This document shows positions 34,286-46,929 of a DNA stretch of 64,000 bases, in pieces (position 1 is the stretch's first letter; each line of letters begins with the position of its first letter). The notes below the pieces were generated by a model. It was given only the letters and a program-made list of their open reading frames with translations, was not told the DNA's origin and ran no database searches. The stretch lies in contig WBZZ01000129.1 in assembly GCA_019918135.1 (NCBI GenBank), positions 40,520 to 104,519 on the forward strand, in the 5' to 3' direction. Source of the DNA: Paulinella micropora. Its lineage: Eukaryota > Cercozoa > Imbricatea > Euglyphida > Paulinellidae. Both the position numbers and the translations under genes were made by a program.

Positions 34286-36693
34286 ATGGAAGTAGGAACG
34301 ACCATCTCAGTCTCTGTTTCTCGGTTCGGGGTGCCTTGGGCAAAAAAGAAATTCGGGGAATCGAAATATAAGGACATTCGGGCTTTGGGTGTGTTGAAAG
34401 AAAAAGAAACGAAACAAAAAAAAGCTCTTATTACTGCTCGGTTTGATGGTAAGGATTCTTACGAGTTCACAAAACATTTGAAGCCAGAGCCAGCCCATGA
34501 GTGGTCGAGTTTGGCTTTAATGAATGGGGAGGGCGAAGAGGTAGTGATGGAGGTCTCTGATGATGAAGAAGAAGAAGAGGAGGAGCAGGAGGAGGAACAA
34601 AAACAAGAACAGAAAGAGCAGGCTGCTGTAGAAGAAGACGAGGAGGGGGAGGGAGGTGATGAAGAATTCATGCCCTGTTACAATCCAAGCACTCATACGG
34701 CCGAGGAAATAGAGACTGAGAGAGAAAATATCCTGGGAAAGGGGTTTGACTGGAAGCTGGGTCCACAGGCGGTGAATTGGGGAGCAGATCGACCTTGGCA
34801 CAAACCGAAGACGACACTCGATGAAAAAAAAGACACTGGCCCCCTGTCGTAAGCCCTCCTCTCTCTGTCTTCTCTATATATTTTTCCTATTCCAGTTAGC
34901 ACCTCATTCCCCAACACTTTCTCTACATGTCTATGTCTTTTTTTAAAATTGTGTTGTGTTGTTTCAGACAACGATTGGAAAGAAAAAAAATTTCAACTCT
35001 GTGTTTGGTCTGTTGGCTTCTTGTAATCATGGTGTCAAATTTTTTCAAGGTTTTTGTTTGTTTTGCCAATTTTTTTTTAATTTTTTTCTTTTTTCCTGTG
35101 TGTAGACACTTTTTGCACTTTTTGCCAATTGATGCGGTGACAAAACTTATACAGCTTACTAACATAGAGCTAGCGAAAGAGAAAGATAAGAGGGTCTCAA
35201 AACCACTTACCACGGAAGAATTTTTTGTCTTTGTGGGGCTGTTAACAAATCTCATTGGCCGACAGAGGTAGGAGAAGGTCACACTGGGCACCCAAAAAGT
35301 GTATGGGTACAGACGGCTTGCCGGGGGATGGTTACGGCGACATAATGGCCTGCAATCGGTTCGAGGGGATCTTGAAATGTTTACGTACAGGTCCACCAGC
35401 AACAGAAGAGGACCATTTTTTGCCTATTCGGGGGTGGGCGGAGGCTGTCGATCGTAAGGCGAGGGAAGCCATAGTTGCGGGGGGGGGTCATTACTATCGA
35501 CGAAAGTATGGGGCAGTTCACTGGAGAAGGAATGCCTGGGCAAATGGTTGTTCCCCGCAAGCCGATCCCCGTGGGAAGGGAATATCATACCGCCTGTTGT
35601 GTCGAGTCTGGGGTCTGTATCGCACTGGAGATGGTGGAAGGTAAGGAGAGAGATAAAAAAAAAGAATTTGCACATGAGTTCGGGGTCACTACTGCCACCA
35701 CTTTTCGTATGATGAGGCCGTGGTTCGGTTCTGGGCGCATTGCAATCGGTGATTCGTGGTTTGCCAGTTGCAAAACAGCATTTGAGTTGAAAAAAAGGGG
35801 CCTTGATTTTGTCGGAATGGTGAAGACTGCACACGCGGGCTTTCCTGTGAAGATGCTATGGGGTGCCAGGGGGGGGTCGAAGGGGGATTTGGCGTCAGCA
35901 ACATGCGAAAAGGACGGTATCAGGCTGCTCGCGGTGAACCAAAACGACCACAATCAGCAGCAGGTTATTGCTACATGCTCCACCACTTTGCCCGGCAAGC
36001 AGCGGAATGCTCGTTACAGCCGCACTTTGCCTCTTGTCCCGAGGTGCGAGGCCGTGGCGTTGTATTATAGCGCTTTCAACTGTCGATCAATTCAACTCCG
36101 CTCGCCACGGGTCCTCTTCCCTCAACCTCGGCATTACAGTCAATGACTGGAAAAAGGTTGATTTCTTTATTTTGCTGGATTTTATTATCACCAATGCTTA
36201 CAAGCATTTCAATTTTTTCAGCAAAACCGTTTTGGTCAATCTCAATATGCTGAAAGGAGACAACAGGCCCGGCTTTTTCAAGCATCTCCTCGCATCCAAG
36301 CTCATTGAAAGCGGAAACGAGCCTAATCTTGCAGGTCCCCAGCCCCCCCCCCCCCCCTCTGCACCCCTCGCTCCTGTCGCCCCCCCGTTCACCCCGTGCA
36401 TGGAACTGTGCAGATATCCTTTGACCCTTATGTCAGACAAAATTAGAAAAAAGCAGGAGGCCGGTCGCGCATACAGCCAGAGCACGGAGAGGCCAAAGAG
36501 GCGTAGGTGCCGTGTTTGCCTGTACGCTTTTTCTGAGAGGAGGGTGTCCATGACGAGTTATTATTGCGCCTCCTGTGGCCAGGATATGCCACTGCGGCGA
36601 AGGTCGCACATGTCACGCCTGGCACAAGCAATACGGAAAACCAGCAAAAGAAAAAACAGCGTAAGTGATTTTGAGCATTTTCAAATCGTTTAA
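34286..36693 (+). pseudogene. piggyBac transposase (element 2), degraded
   Basis: It starts at ATG 34286. The N-terminal domain (VSRFGVPWAKKKFGESKYKD...) parallels that of element 1, then comes a Glu-rich acidic stretch. A GT-AG intron of 257 bases (34849-35105, GTAAGC...TGTGTAG) restores the frame into FLPIDAVTKLIQLTN. The catalytic core shows ITIDESMGQFTG (first Asp), RIAIGDSWFAS (second Asp) and STVDQFNSAR in the place of the usual GGVD..D block. The C-terminus is a Cys-rich finger (CRVCLYAF, YYCASCGQDM). The frame changes near 35270, at a G-run near 35479-35488, and near 36000. The G-run change could be a sequence-length error. Another C-run lies at 36342-36356. Probably inactive as read. 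Confidence 0.8.
34849..35105 (+). other. Intron in piggyBac 2 transposase
   Basis: GT at 34849 (GTAAGC) and AG at 35104-35105 after a long T-rich tract. Removing it keeps the reading frame from ...TGPLS into HFLHFLPIDAV. Typical spliceosomal features. Confidence 0.7.
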
Positions 36694-37139
36694 ACACTAG
36701 ATACCACCTGGTATCAGGGGTAAAAATGACTTTGGGGCGGGGGCTCTCTGACAGTAAGGCATGCGCCTTTTCACTTATGTAAATAAATTTTTCTTACTTT
36801 GGGTGACAGGAAAACAAAATTTAATAACAATATTAACAAAGTTTTATGATTCTATTATTTTTCTGATCCGGAATATTAATAATTATGGATACCATATGGT
36901 ATCCATCATAGACATTTAATACACGAATGGACAGATTTATATACATAAATGATCATCAAAAACAAAAACGGGGGAGGGGGCCAACGAACGAAGTTCGTGG
37001 GGGAAGGGGGCGATAGCCACGCGAGTAAGGGAAAAAGAAATAATTTTACTTTTTGCTTTTTTCTTTGGACGATCGGAAAAAAAAAATCAAAAATTGGTGG
37101 CACCGGCTCAGCCATAACGATATTATTTTACTGATATGA
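36694..37139. other. Junction between piggyBac 2 and the provirus
   Basis: No gene. It contains the right end of piggyBac 2 and then a G-rich patch (about 36968-37013) with the palindrome ACGAACGAAGTTCGT, after which the sequence becomes steadily AT-rich. The left border of the provirus is most likely within or just left of this stretch. Confidence 0.45.
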
Positions 37140-37468
37140 TCAGAATTGGAGGGATTTTAAATATTCAATATTAGGATCCGTTTTTTTCTGCTTCTCTTTC
37201 TCTATCTGTTTGAGATATTCTCCTTTGTATTTATCCAATATTGCTTTATTAATTTCTCTGTATTTCTTTTGTTGCTCTTGGATCTTATCCTTATTTTTCT
37301 TATAATAATCCCTTCGTTGTTTATTTATCTTATCTTTATTTGCTTCTCTATTTTTTTATGTTCTTTAATTTTGCCCTTATTATTTCCCACATACTTTGCT
37401 CTATATCGTTGCCTCCTTGGATCAGGGAGACTAAACACAGCCTTTATTTCTTCTATGGTAGAACTCAT
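37140..37468 (-). pseudogene. Small basic Lys/Tyr-rich protein (provirus)
   Basis: It starts MSSTIEEIKAVFSLPD, then RQRYRAKYVGNNKGKIKEHK, and continues with the periodic YYKKNKDKIQEQQKKYRE pattern common in small proteins of unknown function from giant viruses and their satellites. Two similar proteins are at about 37952 and 55720-55950. Probably nucleic-acid binding; this is inference. Broken. Confidence 0.45.
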
Positions 37469-37479
37469 TACAAAAAACG

Positions 37480-37951
37480 ATGTATAGTATATATTTAATA
37501 CATAATTCAATGAGTGAATATAAGAGCAGGTGAGATAAAAAATAATCTTGTTTGTAGTGTGTCCAACTCCATGGTCGGCCACGGCCAAGTCAATTTTTAT
37601 AAGGTCGGACACTTTTTAAGTATTAAATTTCAATATTTATTATATTTTTCTTCTTCTTATTATTATCTATTTTTTAACTTGTCCAAGTTGTCCAACGTTT
37701 TATTAAGAAATAGAATTTTTTCTACCTCTCTACTTTTTATATAATAGAAGAAATAAAAGTTTCTGGCAGGCGGGGTCGGCCTCGGACGTCGGACACTCAT
37801 TAATACTAACACGGGTTTGTCTCATTCGGATGCTTATTATTAACAACGGCTGGCCAAGTGGTTTTAACAACATTTAAGAAGAATATCAGGGTTAATAAGA
37901 TTTATGATTTAAAATAATGAAAATAATATAATTATTATATATAAGGACATA
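37480..37951. other. Provirus intergenic stretch
   Basis: No gene. AT-rich apart from GC islands around TGGTCGGCCACGGCCAAGTC (37572-37591) and GGCGGGGTCGGCCTCGGACG (37770-37789). Both resemble each other around GTCGGCC and could be regulatory or remnant repeat sequence. Confidence 0.35.
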
Positions 37952-38141
37952 ATGCCGAGGACACCTCAATTCACTAAGGAAGAAGTAGTTCAACGGAGAA
38001 GAGAAAGGGCGAAAGCATTTTTGAAGGCTCATCCTGTTAAAATAGGGCAAACGCGAAGGCATATTATTATAAGAACCAAGAGAGGATAAAATTATTACGG
38101 AAGGAGAAATACGAAAAACAAAAGGCAGAATTACTTGAATG
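37952..38141 (+). pseudogene. Small basic protein (provirus)
   Basis: ATG at 37952 (MPRTPQFTKEEVVQRRRERAK) preceded by TATATAAGGACATA. The downstream peptide has the YYYKNQERIKLLRKEKYEKQ pattern seen in the other small basic proteins of this provirus. Function unknown. Broken. Confidence 0.45.
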
Positions 38142-38269
38142 AAGGGCTTTTCGTAATAATATGTTGAACAATATATAATTTATTTTATATATTCTCATAT
38201 AAAATATATATACTATTATATAAACCATGGACACCTCTCACCGCCGATCGTATTGGACATATGACGACC

Positions 38270-38739
38270 TATGACTTCATTTGGATTACGTGAATGGAAA
38301 TTATTTTCTAAATCTGGTCAATGCCGTTTCGTTTATATCGCCCGATGGAAAGTGGAACACAAATGACTGGAAACTTGTGGAAAGTAAAGAGAACGGGGAC
38401 GAACAATATTGTAGTTGTTCGCACGAGATTACAAAGAACTACATTATAAAAAATGTAAAAAACGGGAACGAAATGGTGCTGGGCTCTGAATGTATCAAGC
38501 GATTTAAGAATGATAAAATGAACGAAGATTTATAATTGCTTATTCGGACCCTTGACAATCCAAATATTAAATTCTGTTGCTATTGTAATAGCAATAGGAC
38601 AATTCCGAAAAAGATTGTAGAAAAGTATCCGAACAGAGACAAGTATTATCATAAGACCTGCCTCATAAAGAAATTAAAGTATTGTGAATTTTGTGGGGAA
38701 TTCAAAGGATTTATTAAATGCAAGTGCTTGAATAAGTAA
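38270..38739 (+). pseudogene. Cys-rich zinc-binding-like protein(s) of giant-virus/PLV type
   Basis: The first part carries WKLVESKENGDEQYCSCSHE and NGNEMVLGSECIKRF. This C-x-C-x-H ... G-S-x-C-I-x-R-F pattern is, from memory, a recurrent uncharacterised domain in large DNA viruses. The second part (38536-38739) has FCCYCNSNRTIPKK and KYCEFCGEFKGFIKCKC, a set of paired cysteines typical of zinc ribbons. They probably belong to one functional unit. Broken. Confidence 0.5.
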
Positions 38740-38864
38740 AAAAAAAAAAAGTTTTTTTGTTTTTTTGTATAAAGATATATAAAAAATTATAATTACCTAT
38801 TAAGGATAGTGTTATCTGGATATATAGAATAATGAATTTATTTTTATTAAAAAATCTGAGCGAC

Positions 38865-38872
38865 TATATAAC
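38865..38872 (+). promoter_or_regulatory. TATA-like box directly before the helicase start
   Basis: TATATAAC lies immediately before ATG 38873. The same arrangement (TATATAACATG) precedes the next gene's ATG at 41362, and TATATAATGG precedes the - strand gene starting at 47804. Very short TATA-to-ATG spacing suggests a virus-type promoter. Confidence 0.45.
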
Positions 38873-41319
38873 ATGACCGCACCGACACTGACCAATGAGC
38901 AATGGTATTGGAAACAAGAAGAAGCACTGAGAGATAAACCGCAGGACGCGGTCCTTATTAAGTGGAGAAACAAACAATTCACCACTGTGCCATACCAAGA
39001 GGATTTTGTGGAATTCATTGAAAAAACGCCCAATGAACAGAAACAATACTATGAAGTATTAATGGAAAACAAACCCCAGCGAATGTTTGCCGACATTGAT
39101 GGCGATGAATTATCAATCTCACGCGAAACAATGTATGAGCGGTGGAATACACTTATGGATAATGTATTTGCTAATGTAGGTTTGAATATAATCCTAAAAA
39201 AGCAAAATACTTGGATGCGAGTAAAAATGGTAAAATGTCGTGCCATTTTTCTTACGATATTGACTTGGTGTTTGAAAACTGCGAAACACAAAAAGAGTTC
39301 TGGAAATATGTGGAAGCAGTGATTGAAAAAGATTACCCCGACCTCTGTTTCACATTTGAACGGGCCGACAAGAATATTGAGTTGAGAACCATACTTGATA
39401 TGTCTGTGTATAACAAAAACAGTTCTTTTCGCACTATCTACTCTCATAAAGATGGTAGTGATCGTGTTTTGCTTCCGTATTCATACACACCAAAAACAAA
39501 CACCTTGAAACTGCTACAAGATGTAGAAGTAGACGATTATTTGATTATGCGACCCGATGACGATACATTTTACAATATCAGAATTCCAGAATATACAACT
39601 TTGAAACGATATCAGCATATCACACTAGAAGAAATAAACGAAATTATACTCAGCAAAATACCAAATGTAGAAATTGCTGAAAAAAAGCAGAGAATGTTTA
39701 TTTTAAAAACCAAGGGGACACGAACGTGTATTATAAATGGAGAAGAAAATGACAGCGACAATTGCTATGTAGTATGGAGAAGGGACGGGTTATATTTATA
39801 TTGCCACGATAGTAATGGCGAAGGTAAAACTATGAAAATTCACGAACCATCTCCCCCTATCGTCCATAATATCAACACGATTGAAGATTTGCGACGACTT
39901 GCCGATGAATGTAATAATTTAGAAAAATTCACAGAGTTGATAGATACTGCTTTGGCTTGGATGAATAAATCATACACTTTTGCTAACTTAGCAAAGCCAA
40001 CTATAATTGAAGAATATTTTGATTCCAAAGGTAAGCAGGTGTTCCGCTACAAGACTGAATCAGCAATGGAATCATTCTTCAAAAACAAAAGAATAAAGAC
40101 TAATTTAACAAAGGAGGACTGGATAGCACTAGGCAAAAACCCCGCCGCATTGAATGTCATTGATTTGTATAAAATGTGGAATACACACCCGAAAAGGCGA
40201 GAAGTAAATGAAGTAATCTCTGATCCTAAGGCATACTTTGATAATGACAAACAAGGGTTTTATAACTTGTTTAAAGGGTTTGAAATTCCCGCGGACACAT
40301 TAGAAGACGTGAAATCATTCACGGCAGAAGAAGAAAGAAATGAAGTATTCTTTCAACATATCTTAAACAGATGGTGTGGAGGAAGGCAGGACATATATAA
40401 AAAGGTGCTTGATATGTTCGCGAGCATTTATCAAAAGCCGTGGCAAAAACTACATTTATCATTAGTTTTGACAAGCACTGAACGAGCAGGTAAGGGAATT
40501 ATTCTTGAAATATTCAAAGACATAATCGGTGCTGATTATTATTTCCAGCCGTCCGATGTTAAAGAAATATTAGGTGATTTTAATGCGCAACTCGCAAAAG
40601 CAGTTGTAGTATTTATGGACGAGACGGTATGGGGTGGTGATAAGGAACGAGCGGGAACAATTAAGAAACTTGTATCAGAAAACACACTCACTCTTAAACA
40701 AAAATATTTACCAAATCAAACATTAGAAAATATGTTATTCTTGGTCCTTGCTTCAAACGAAGAATGGGTAGTGCCAGCGGGAACCACAGAGCAACGATGG
40801 CTAGTCCTTGAAGTTTCTGATGAATTAGCACTTATGAAACCAGACGAAAAGAGAAAAGTGATGACAGTTATTAGATCTATTGACAGGCAACGACTGGCGA
40901 AGTTTCTTCTTGAAAGAGACCTCAGCGATTTTAACGACCGCCAAACAATCATTACAAAGGGACTGCGAGAACAAAAAGTAAAATCTCTTTCAAAATTAAG
41001 AAAGTGGTGGTTGGATTGCTTAAACTTAGGATATATTACAAAAGAATTTCCTGAAATTCATTTTGGTAAAGAGGTTTCAAAAGAAGCATTGTATGATGTA
41101 TATAAAGCAAATGCGAATGATCCGCACACTTCACGGGTCAGTTTCTGGACTAACTTAAGAAAACTGATGCCAGATGTGGTAGAAAAGAAGAAAACGATGG
41201 AAGAGGGTGTAAGAATTAGATGTGTATATTTACTAACTTTAGAAGAATGTAAAAATCAATGGAAGGTTATTTATGGCGATAATGAATGGACTTTTGACGA
41301 CGACAATGACGATGAATAA
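38873..41319 (+). pseudogene. Primase-superfamily 3 helicase (provirus replication protein)
   Basis: The N-terminal third has an archaeo-eukaryotic primase look (RMFADIDGDE with the D-x-D pair; later SSFRTIYSHK). The C-terminal half is an SF3 helicase: Walker A variant LTSTERAGKGI (about 40470-40500), Walker B AVVVFMDETVWGG (about 40600-40630), and motif C with MLFLVLASNEEWVVP. Primase-helicase fusions of this kind drive replication in virophages and many PLVs, which lack their own polymerase or use another. The helicase half is one long uninterrupted frame. As a whole the gene is broken. Confidence 0.88.
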
Positions 41320-41361
41320 ATAATATAAAACAGATTTTTTTTTGTTATGCTTATATATAAC

Positions 41362-42030
41362 ATGTCAACTAAAAAAGATTATCTGAGCCAAATAGAAAAA
41401 TGGACTCATTTAAGTAGCGACATAAAACTACCAACAAGCAAATCGTTAAAACCTGATATTGTCGCATTTTATGAAAAATACCGACCCGAACAAAATCAAG
41501 GAGGGGATAATGTTGAAGTTTGATTGCCTTCTTCCAATATGATGAAAAAATTCTTTGATGATGAACCAGAAACAACAAAAGAATATACATCTTTTAAAGA
41601 AAGTGATTTGAAGGAAACTAGTATCACCGAAATCAAGGCTGATGTAGGAGAAGAATTGGCCAAAAAAGAATTGCCAGTTTTAGAAGCAAAAGAGAAGGAA
41701 CCCACACCGGTGAAGGAAAAAAAAGGTATCAGTAAAAGCAAAGCGAAATCCTCCCGAGGATGGGTATAGTTGCTATGAAATAATAACGGCACATTTGAAG
41801 GTTTCAAAAGATCCGTTTGACTTTTTGTATATGAAAGTAGATGACCGCACGACAATGCAGGAGGATATGGAGAAATGGCACGAGAGTAGATACGCACACA
41901 TACCGCCAGAACAACGACCTATTCTTAAATATGGTAGTTAGATTATAAGACATTTTTTAGAGATGTTTTATCTCAACACGAGGGCAAACCAACAACACTA
42001 AAAGATATGTATGACAGGTTTTATATGTAA
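41362..42030 (+). pseudogene. Unrecognised provirus protein
   Basis: ATG at 41362 follows a TATATATAAC box. The peptide begins MSTKKDYLSQIEKWTHLSSD and contains a Glu/Lys-rich middle and an end around TAHLKVSKDPFDFLYMKVDD. No family recognised. It converges on the - strand gene at 42021-42659, overlapping by about 10 bases. Broken. Confidence 0.45.
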
Positions 42031-42659
42031 TCTGCGGTTAGTGCTTTTATCACATCAATACTAAAATATGATGGGTTAAATGAAACAGGCTTGTCGGAGT
42101 TTCTTGATTTATAATAAACATTCAATGAAATGTTCGCGCCTTCTGCACAGGTTACAGAAACTCTATTAGTTGGATAAGTTTCAATACGAACCGTTTTTTT
42201 AACCATCTGTCCGCTTAGATCATTACTAGGAGCCGTAATCTGCCATGCTAAAAGAACTTGTGTTGTGGTTGTTTTTTGGACAATCCATTTGCAACTGAAT
42301 TCTTCATTAGTAAAAGCAGGAAAATAATCAGTTATTTCTGTATCAAGACTATAAGCATATGTGCCATCATCAAAGTAGAAATGAAATTGAAAGGACCCAT
42401 TTCCCACGGGATTTGCAACCATAGTTAAACAACCAGAAAAAGAAACAATTATATATTGACCAACTGCTAAATCGGATATTGTTTTGCTACCAACTCCCGA
42501 TGTGTCAAGAGTTGTAAATGATGTGCCAGTCATGCTTGATCTAAGTGATGTAGAATTAAACACATTTTGAATAACTCGTGTCAGTGTTGGAGTGGCAGTG
42601 ATGGCAATAGTTTTCGTATCTATTGATTGTTGTTCTTGTGATCGGCCGAATATATTCAT
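42021..42659 (-). CDS. Putative virion surface or structural protein (provirus)
   Basis: 212 residues from ATG 42659 (MNIFGRSQEQQSIDTKTIAI). It is rich in Thr, Ser, Val and aromatic residues, with a strand-type pattern (QYIIVSFSGCLTMVAN, FQFHFYFDDGTYAYSL, VSVTCAEGANISLNVYY), consistent with a beta-sandwich structural or receptor-binding protein. It has no transmembrane segment and lies next to the long fibre gene on the opposite strand. The reading frame is whole. Function is inferred from composition and context. Confidence 0.55.
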   Translation of the reverse strand: MNIFGRSQEQQSIDTKTIAITATPTLTRVIQNVFNSTSLRSSMTGTSFTTLDTSGVGSKTISDLAVGQYIIVSFSGCLTMVANPVGNGSFQFHFYFDDGTYAYSLDTEITDYFPAFTNEEFSCKWIVQKTTTTQVLLAWQITAPSNDLSGQMVKKTVRIETYPTNRVSVTCAEGANISLNVYYKSRNSDKPVSFNPSYFSIDVIKALTADYI

Positions 42660-45529
42660 ATTTTTTTAAAACTATGTATACTACGATATAAAAACAATTT
42701 GAAAAATTGTGTTATAACTCGTTTATAAAATAATTATATCAAATTATGAACCATTTAGGCAATCCGTGGACATATCACTTTTACGGCTCTGTCATTGTAA
42801 ATGAGGATTTAGAAATTGATGGAGTATTATATGGCGATCATATTGAAGCAAACTCAATACAAGCAAAGATGGATGACATAACAATATCATCAAAAAATAA
42901 CAATTCTTCTTTGTTGGTATCTGATACTGGTTATGTGTCAATTAATAACGAATATGATTTACCATTAGCGGACGACACAGCAAATCAAGTTTTAAAAACA
43001 GATGGGTTGGGCAATACTTCATTCGCGACATCAACTTCAAGTTACATAAGCGATTTTGAACTGGATAAATTAACGGATGTGGTCATAACAGCACCAATAG
43101 CCGCTAATAGTTATCTTACATACAACACAATAAACTGGGTAAATAAAACATTTCCGATAAATGTTGATGAATTTGGCAACATTAATATGGGAGGTTATTT
43201 GAATATAACAGGAGTTAATTTACTAAATACAAAAGATGTTGATACTTTGGATAACAGAACACGAGGCAAATAATGATAAAGTGTCAGCGGATGGTTCAAT
43301 TAATACACACAGCGATGTGTTAATTACAGGCACACCCGCCGATAATCAACTGCTTAGTTATAACACAGGACAATGGAGAAATACAGCATCACCTTTTCTT
43401 AGATTAGATGGCACTGCCAGTATGGCAGGAGCATTAAATATGGGAGGGCAGAACATAACGAATGTGAATTTGGTTGATGGTGTTGATGTTTCCGTTCTTG
43501 ATGGTTCGGTAGTTAAAACAACAGGAGACCAAACCATAGGAGGAACCAAAAGATTCAGCAATGTAATAAATGCGAGTGCAGGTCTTGATGTGAAAAATCA
43601 AAACATTACAAATGTGGTCAACTAAATGGCAGAGTTGTCACAACTTGGTTATCAGAGCACGATACGAACACGGCGAAAGTGTCTGCGAGTGGAAGTATTG
43701 ATACACACAGCGATGTGACTATAGCAACAGCGACAGACAATCAACTGCTCATTTATAGCACAGGACCATGGAGAAACACGAACTCTCCTTTTCTTAGATT
43801 AGACGGCACCGCCAGTATGGCAGGACCATTAAATATGGGTAATCAAAATGTAACGAATGTCAATCTTGTTGATGGTATTGATGTTTCTGTTCTTGATACT
43901 TCAGTGGTTAAACTAACAGGAGACCAAACCATAGGAGGTAATAAAACATTTACACTCGGTTTAACTGCAAACGACAAAATAACAACAGCAATAGACAAGC
44001 CAATAATTGTAGGAAGAACAACAAAACCCACGGGAGCAATAGGAGGCTTGGAGTTATACGGCACAGCATCTAATATAGCGGGCCCCCACCTACAAATAGT
44101 AACCAATCAAGACAATAATCCAGCCTTTCAATTACTTACTTGGGCACACGACAACATTACATTAAATTTAGATTCTTATTTTAATGGCACGAATTGGATA
44201 TCAAGCCATGGAACATCAAATTATCAGATTTCAAAAAAAGGAGGAAAATTAAATTTTTTATATGCGAATATAACGGCAGGAAATATTATAAGTTGGACTA
44301 CAGCACTTACTCTTGATAATGCGGGTTATTAACAACAAAGGCGATAGTGGAGCAATAACGGCAAATGCGGGAGTATCAACGACCACATTAACAACAAGCG
44401 ACAATGTAGTAGTAGGTGCTGGAAAGGTGTTTTTATTGCGGAGCAACAACTAATAATAAACTGGTTTTATGGATGGAGGAACACCATCAACGACAGCATT
44501 TTTGGGTTTCGGTGTTGCTAGTCAAACTTTGCTTTATAATGTTAATGCTTCCACTGATAGTCATGTGTTTTATTATGGAAGCACAAATGAATTATTTAGA
44601 ATTAACAACACAACAATTACAGCTTCAAAATCAATAAAAGCAAATGCTGGTCTTGATATGAACAGCCAAACATTACAAATACAGGCCAACTAAATGGTAG
44701 GTCTGTCTCAACTTGGATAACCGAGCACGATGCGAACACGGCGAAAGTGTCGGCGAGTGGTTCAATTGATACACACAACGATGTAGTGATAACAACACCA
44801 GCGAATGGCCAATTACTAACATACAACGGCACAAACTGGGTAAATTCCACTGGGTCATTATCTTTCCTTTCTTTGACTGGCGGGACGATGTCAGGCGATA
44901 TTAAACTGGGTGCTTCGGCTTTTACTATGTATACGGGCCCGCAGACTATGAACACAAACAATACAACACCCGCACCATTTGTTGCTTCTGCTTCTTCTGC
45001 TGAGGTGGCCGAGCCCGCTTATTTTGCCTTTAATGCAGACCAGAACAATAGTTGGAGCAATTTCATAACATTTCCTACTTATTACAATGACTCAACAGGA
45101 GTATATCAAAGAAGTCCGCCAACTACAACCACACTTTCAGGTTCTTCTTATAGCGGGTAATGGATAAAAATAGATTTGGGAGCATTATACATGATAAAAA
45201 TACTATGTTCGTTCTTCAAATGCTAACTTTCAATGCAATGCTCCGAATACTTGGTATATGGGCACATCCACAGACAACACCACATTTACATTATGGGATA
45301 CACAGACAGGGCAGGCATGGGCTTTACAATCAACAAAAACATATACTCCAACATCAGTGTTTGCGAGATATATCATAATGGTTGTTAATAGTGTAGGCAG
45401 TAGCGGAACATCATTAAGAAGTCAAGTAGAAGTCGCCAGTTTGTATTTTGATTATGAAACCTTGAATTACGATATAACATTGATTAGAAATATATCGTGT
45501 GATACGATAACAACAACTGGAACAATAAC

Positions 45530-45833
45530 AGGAACGACATTAATGGCCAGCGGATTGATAACAGCGAATGCGGGATTAACAGGAACAACATTAACAGTAA
45601 GTGGATTAATAACGGCGAATGCGGGATTAACAGGAACTACACTCACAGCAAGTGGAGTTATAACAGCGAATGCGGGATTAAGTGGAACTACATTAACGGC
45701 GAGCGGAGTTATAACAGCTAACGGAGGATTAACAGGAACGACACTTACAGCAAGTGGAGTTATAACGGCTAACGGAGGATTAACAGGAACGACAATTACA
45801 GCGAGCGGAGCAATAACAGCGAATGAGGGAGTT
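45530..45833 (+). repeat. 51-bp tandem repeats in the fibre gene
   Basis: About six copies of a 51-base unit encoding GLTGTTLTASGVITANA with small changes (T to S, A to G at fixed places). Copies differ mainly at synonymous or single conservative positions, which suggests repeat expansion under protein constraint before decay. Confidence 0.85.
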
Positions 45834-46551
45834 GATATGAAAAGCCAAAAAAAAAATTTTTTATTAATACCGACTGCTTCAACGGACGGGGCAAACAAAA
45901 GTTATGTAGATACATTAGATGGTCAGAATGTTAAAATAACAGGAACTCAAACAATAGCAGGTGTCAAAACATTTAGCAATAATATTACAACATCAAATGG
46001 TGTGCCGATAATCATAGGACGGAATACTAAATCAGGAGTTTTCAGGCGGATTAGAACTATATGGAAATGTAAATTCATCGGCGGGGCCACATATTCAATG
46101 CATATCATCTGAAGATAACAATCCTGCTTTTCAGCTTCTTTCTTGGTCTCACTGAAATATAAATCTCATATTTGATGCTTATTATTCCGGTTCAGCATGG
46201 ATATCTAGTAATTCCACATCAAACTTTTTGATAACTAAAAGTAATTCTCTTCTCACTTTTTCTTATAAAGGAGGAATAACGGCTGGAAGTAGTGTTGCAT
46301 GGGCTACAGGGCTGTATCTTGATACTGCTGGGACATTTACTATACCATCCACAGGAGCAAACTCAACAATTACTCTTGGAACTAGACCTTCAATAAATAC
46401 CGAGCCGTTAATAGTATTCAGAGCAAATGCTTCCGCAAACAACAGAGGGCGATTGGATGGAGTGGCACACAACTTTATGCTTGGTCTAAAAAAAATTCAA
46501 ATGGTGATGTAGACACCGCTTATAACTATGCCGCACAGAATGGTCCTTGGG

Positions 46552-46900
46552 GTTTTTCGTCAGACAGAAGATTGAAAGCAGATATTAAGACATTAGAATG
46601 TGGAGATTGTTGCGAGAAACTAATGAAATTAAATTGTTGTTCGTATTATTGGAAATCAGATGAGAAGAAAGAAAAAAAGAACTGCGGATTTTTAGCGGAT
46701 GAGGTAAAAAAGATATTTCCAGAGTTTGTGAATGCGACAGATATGAAAATAGATGATAAAGAAACCCTTGAAGGCATAACATATACAAGTTTTATTCCAA
46801 TATTGGTTAGTGCTTTTCAACACGTGGCGGAAAAGGTGACCAATTTAGAAAAACAAAATAATTTTTTTTCTACTATTATAGAAGATCTATCTAAACAACT
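46552..46900 (+). other. Peptidase S74 (endosialidase-type) chaperone domain
   Basis: The peptide contains FSSDRRLKADIKTLE, the S-D-x-R-L-K signature at the autocleavage site of S74 domains, then CGFLADEVKKIFPEFV, YTSFIPILVSAFQHV and a C-terminal coiled coil (KVTNLEKQN). In phages these domains trimerise the fibre and then cut themselves off. The order of motifs matches the family. Confidence 0.85.
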
Positions 46901-46929
46901 AGCCGAAATCCGAGCAGTCGTTTTTTCAA

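Larger units (their letters stand above)
34014..36914 (+). mobile_element. piggyBac-family transposon 2 (2901 bp)
   Basis: The ends are inverted repeats. TGTCTATGCTCATGGCGATACCATATGGTATCC starts at 34014, and the right end (36886-36914) is the reverse complement of TGTCTATG..ATGG..ATACCATATGGTATCC with a few bases missing. Both ends are followed outward by TTTA (34010-34013 and 36915-36918), which would be the target duplication; this is one base away from the standard piggyBac TTAA. The terminal ATACCATATGGTAT block is itself a palindrome and occurs again near 34050 and, degenerate, near 36700. The transposase lies on the + strand. Confidence 0.8.
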
